DNA from: Caryophanales bacterium
Lineage (GTDB): Bacteria; Bacillota_I; Bacilli_A; RF39; UBA660
NCBI GenBank assembly: GCA_016282415.1
Contig: JAEEKO010000037.1
Coordinates: 1 to 6,955, forward strand
DNA: 6,955 nt
Direction: 5' to 3'
The notes under the pieces are model-generated. The model worked only from the letters and a program-made list of their open reading frames with translations, did no database searches and was not told the DNA's origin. Each line of letters opens with the position of its first letter. Within the stretch, counting starts at the first letter, position 1. Shown here in pieces: positions 4,578 to 6,955 of the stretch. The position numbers and the translations under genes were made by a program.

Positions 4578-5666
4578 GTTATCCTTATAGACAGTATTAA
4601 TAATTCCACTACCAATACATTCATCGTGATCATAAATAACACAAGCTTGACCCGGAGTAACACTCTTAACACCTTCAGGATATGTAACTAAAACCGTACC
4701 ATCCTCGTTGTACGTAAGTGATACTGGATAATCCTCACCGCGATATCTAAATTTAGCCATACATTCCGTTGGACGAGCATCACTAATATAATTTAGATTA
4801 TCAATTAAGCAAGAAGTTGTAATTAAGTATTTAGGATCATCACCAAAAGCAACATATAATTCATTTTTAAATACATTTTTACCACAAACATAATGTTTAT
4901 CTTGATAACCGCTGATTCCAACATTACGACGTTGTCCGATAGTATAATTCATTAAACCATTGTGTTTTCCAATAACTTCCTTAGTTTCAACATTAACAAT
5001 ATTACCAGGATTTGGTTTTAAATAGTTCTTAATAAATGCTTGATAATTACGTTCCCCAATAAAACAAATACCTGTAGAATCTTTTTTTGTTGCAGTAGCT
5101 AACTTCATATCACTAGCAATTTTTCTAACTTCGGTTTTATCAATATCACCAAGTGGAAATAAAACGTCTTTAAATTCATCTTTATTAACTTGTGCTAAGA
5201 AATATGATTGATCTTTATTTAAATCATAAGCTTTATATAAATGCCCATCTTTAACCTTGGCATAATGACCAGTAGCAATTAAATCGGCACCCAATTTTTT
5301 TGCTTCTTTCTTAAATAAATCAAACTTAATATATTTATTACACATTAAATCAGGATTAGGGGTTCTACCTAGTTTTAATTCATCTAAGAAGTATTTAAAT
5401 ACATAATCCCAATATTCTTTAATAAAATCAACACGATGTAAGGTAATGCCTAATTCCTCACACACTTTTAAAGCATCATTATAATCTTGTTCTTGTGGGC
5501 AAATTGGTTCTTTACCATAAGTCGGATTACCTAAAATATCATTATTGATGGTGGAATCCCAATTACGCATAAATAAGCCAATTACTTCATAACCTTGTTT
5601 TTTTAATAAGTAAGCAGCAACTGAAGAGTCTACTCCGCCACTCATACCAACAACAACTTTTGTCAT
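4554..5666 (-). CDS. mnmA: tRNA-specific 2-thiouridylase MnmA
   Basis: MnmA makes the 2-thio group of 2-thiouridine at the wobble position (U34) of tRNAs for Lys, Glu and Gln, activating the base with ATP and taking sulfur from a persulfide relay. At 370 residues it has the family's usual length. The PP-loop ATPase motif GMSGGVDSS is at 7-15, RNWD at 34-37, and the tRNA-binding GRTPNPDLMCN at 100-110 contains the catalytic Cys109. STGICFIGER contains the second catalytic Cys201, and GQRRNVGISG is at 244-253. A C-terminal beta-barrel region follows. All key residues are present. An upstream in-frame start at 5699 exists, but ATG 5664-5666 is chosen because MTKVVVGMSGG is the conserved start and AGGAGG (5673-5678) lies 6 nt before it. 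The preceding membrane protein gene ends 33 nt upstream; a separate promoter seems to lie in that gap. Confidence 0.98.
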   Translation of the reverse strand: MTKVVVGMSGGVDSSVAAYLLKKQGYEVIGLFMRNWDSTINNDILGNPTYGKEPICPQEQDYNDALKVCEELGITLHRVDFIKEYWDYVFKYFLDELKLGRTPNPDLMCNKYIKFDLFKKEAKKLGADLIATGHYAKVKDGHLYKAYDLNKDQSYFLAQVNKDEFKDVLFPLGDIDKTEVRKIASDMKLATATKKDSTGICFIGERNYQAFIKNYLKPNPGNIVNVETKEVIGKHNGLMNYTIGQRRNVGISGYQDKHYVCGKNVFKNELYVAFGDDPKYLITTSCLIDNLNYISDARPTECMAKFRYRGEDYPVSLTYNEDGTVLVTYPEGVKSVTPGQACVIYDHDECIGSGIINTVYKDNEKLWYLS

Positions 5667-5687
5667 AGTAATCCTCCTAACGCACCA

Positions 5688-5696
5688 ATTATAGCA
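5688..5696 (-). promoter_or_regulatory. Extended -10 promoter for mnmA
   Basis: The minus strand reads TGCTATAAT, a perfect extended -10 (TG-n-TATAAT), just after the stop of the membrane protein gene. No good -35 is present at the expected distance, which is tolerated with an extended -10. The start would fall near 5681, giving a leader of about 15 nt that still includes the AGGAGG at 5673-5678. Confidence 0.5.
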
Positions 5697-5699
5697 CAT

Positions 5700-6955
5700 T
5701 TAACGCCAAAAAGATATGATTCCATCAATTTTTGGGAGTAAATTCTTATAATATTCTGCAAAATTGTTATCATTTGGAATAAAAATTAATAAAACAACGG
5801 TAATAAACGTAATAATCATCACGATAGTAATAAATATATTGATTGTTTTTTTATTAAATAATTGTTTAGAAATCATTATTGCAATATATGATGAAATAAT
5901 CATAATAAAATATAAATCTAAATAATAACGATAAGTACGTACTGGCGAGAATATTGAATCAATAATAGAAATAATAATTGGTAAGCATAATAAAACAATA
6001 TTAAACCAGAATAATTTATTATCTTTTAACTTAGAACGATAATCTTTAAACATCATCATCACGTATGGGTATAAAAGAATTGGAAAATTAATGAAAACAC
6101 CACTAATTCCAATATATGGGAAAGTTTTGGTTATCGGTGCAAAGTAAAAGAGATTAGCACATAAATCACTAAATACCTTCTTAAGATTAAAGTTTCCTAA
6201 GAATGAAGAATATAAATGTTGATCGTAACTAGTTAATTGATAAGTCTGGCCAAATTCAAACGGACTATCAAAACGTAAATAATTATAAGTCATCAGTAAA
6301 ATGGCAACGCTAATATATGGCACCATAATATATAAAAGTTTTAATAATTCCTTTTTACAAAGCTTATTATTTTTAATAAAAATGAAGATTAATACCGGCA
6401 ATATCAAATTAATAAAGCCAAGTGGTGGACGACATGCAAAGATTAACGCACCACATAATCCCCCAATAAAATAATAAAGGATGCGTTTATTTAAACAAAA
6501 ATCACTATAGGTTGCTTTAACAAAGGCATATATCGCAAACATAGCAAAACATAATCCCGCACTAATCGCGGTACAATATAATGCCGGTTGTGTAATACAA
6601 ACCCATGAACTTAATAAACCAAATACGGAACTAACTAACAATGATAGATAGAACCTATCTTCTTTAAATACTTGTTTTCGTAAAAAATTAAATAATAAGA
6701 AAACTCCAACAATGTATAACCCAATATATAACTGCGTAGCATGATATGTTGTTAAATCATTACCCGTAATTACTTTATATGGTAAGAACGTAAAAATTAC
6801 AGGTGCAACTCCAAAGTACATATAATACTTACCATTATAAAGGGCATGGTCCCATTTAAATGATACAAATTTTTCCACTCTTAACTCAGGATCATAAGGA
6901 TTATCTAATTCAAGTAATTTAGGATTGACTTCATAATCAAAAGATAATTTACCTT
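5700..6955 (-). CDS. Polytopic membrane protein, possible GT-C glycosyltransferase (N-terminus beyond right edge)
   Basis: The frame stays open to the window edge: 25 further codons precede the GTG at 6878 (visible residues LELDNPYDPELR, then V26). The GTG is therefore internal and the gene starts outside. The visible 417 residues contain about ten hydrophobic helices. The first part reads WDHALYNGKYYMYFGVAPVI, a pattern I associate with bacterial multi-spanning proteins annotated as family-39-like, lipid-linked-sugar glycosyltransferases. A loop with ACRPPLGF, and a late SPVRTYRYYLDL before the last helices, also resemble the Arg/Tyr/Asp-rich loops of GT-C enzymes. The diagnostic acidic motif of the first periplasmic loop would lie outside the window, so the enzymatic call stays tentative. 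It would act in the cytoplasmic membrane in envelope glycan synthesis. It ends in TAA, 33 nt upstream of the mnmA start, with no terminator between, so partial readthrough into mnmA is likely. Confidence 0.85.
   Translation of the reverse strand, partial: GKLSFDYEVNPKLLELDNPYDPELRVEKFVSFKWDHALYNGKYYMYFGVAPVIFTFLPYKVITGNDLTTYHATQLYIGLYIVGVFLLFNFLRKQVFKEDRFYLSLLVSSVFGLLSSWVCITQPALYCTAISAGLCFAMFAIYAFVKATYSDFCLNKRILYYFIGGLCGALIFACRPPLGFINLILPVLIFIFIKNNKLCKKELLKLLYIMVPYISVAILLMTYNYLRFDSPFEFGQTYQLTSYDQHLYSSFLGNFNLKKVFSDLCANLFYFAPITKTFPYIGISGVFINFPILLYPYVMMMFKDYRSKLKDNKLFWFNIVLLCLPIIISIIDSIFSPVRTYRYYLDLYFIMIISSYIAIMISKQLFNKKTINIFITIVMIITFITVVLLIFIPNDNNFAEYYKNLLPKIDGIISFWR

Noticed and set aside
5667..5699. 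N-terminal extension of MnmA starting MCYNWC
   Set aside because: It has no ribosome binding site, reads through the AGGAGG at 5673-5678, and adds residues absent from the conserved MnmA start.

Overview
The window is very AT-rich, uses the standard code (TGG for Trp, TAA/TAG/TGA ends), and has strong AGGAGG-type ribosome binding sites and compact intergenic hairpin terminators. This suggests the chromosome of a low-GC Bacillota or Mollicutes-related bacterium, perhaps an uncultured gut Bacilli lineage. That assignment is an inference; no marker in the window fixes the taxon.

Layout. Positions 2-187 (+) hold the C-terminal end of a Xer-type tyrosine recombinase. Facing it tail to tail is a tiny Asn/Ser/Lys-rich gene (196-309, -). 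This diverges from a ZIP-family metal transporter (393-1106, +). A gene-free stretch (1107-1635) follows: about 210 nt of almost pure A/T, then a distinct block at about 1331-1637. That block looks like an independent, structured, roughly 300-nt RNA on the + strand. It has a -10 box, three copies of a stem/hairpin/linker unit, a C-rich/G-rich hairpin and a terminal hairpin with a T-tract.

The rest of the window reads on the minus strand. In transcription order from the right edge it contains a partial polytopic membrane protein (5700-6955, possible GT-C glycosyltransferase), mnmA (4554-5666) with its own extended -10 and terminator, an HTH regulator (3690-4466) with a near-consensus promoter, a terminator/dyad, and a tightly coupled pair of unrecognised genes (2633-3649 and 1636-2619). 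The pair ends in a strong terminator that abuts the 3' end of the candidate RNA.

How they fit together. MnmA, the Xer recombinase and the transporter are ordinary housekeeping or uptake functions. The less usual material is the HTH regulator plus two orphan proteins, and the convergent candidate RNA. Whether the RNA and the orphan operon are functionally linked cannot be decided from this sequence. The best undescribed candidate here is the RNA with its threefold repeated fold and mutually exclusive C-rich/G-rich pairings.
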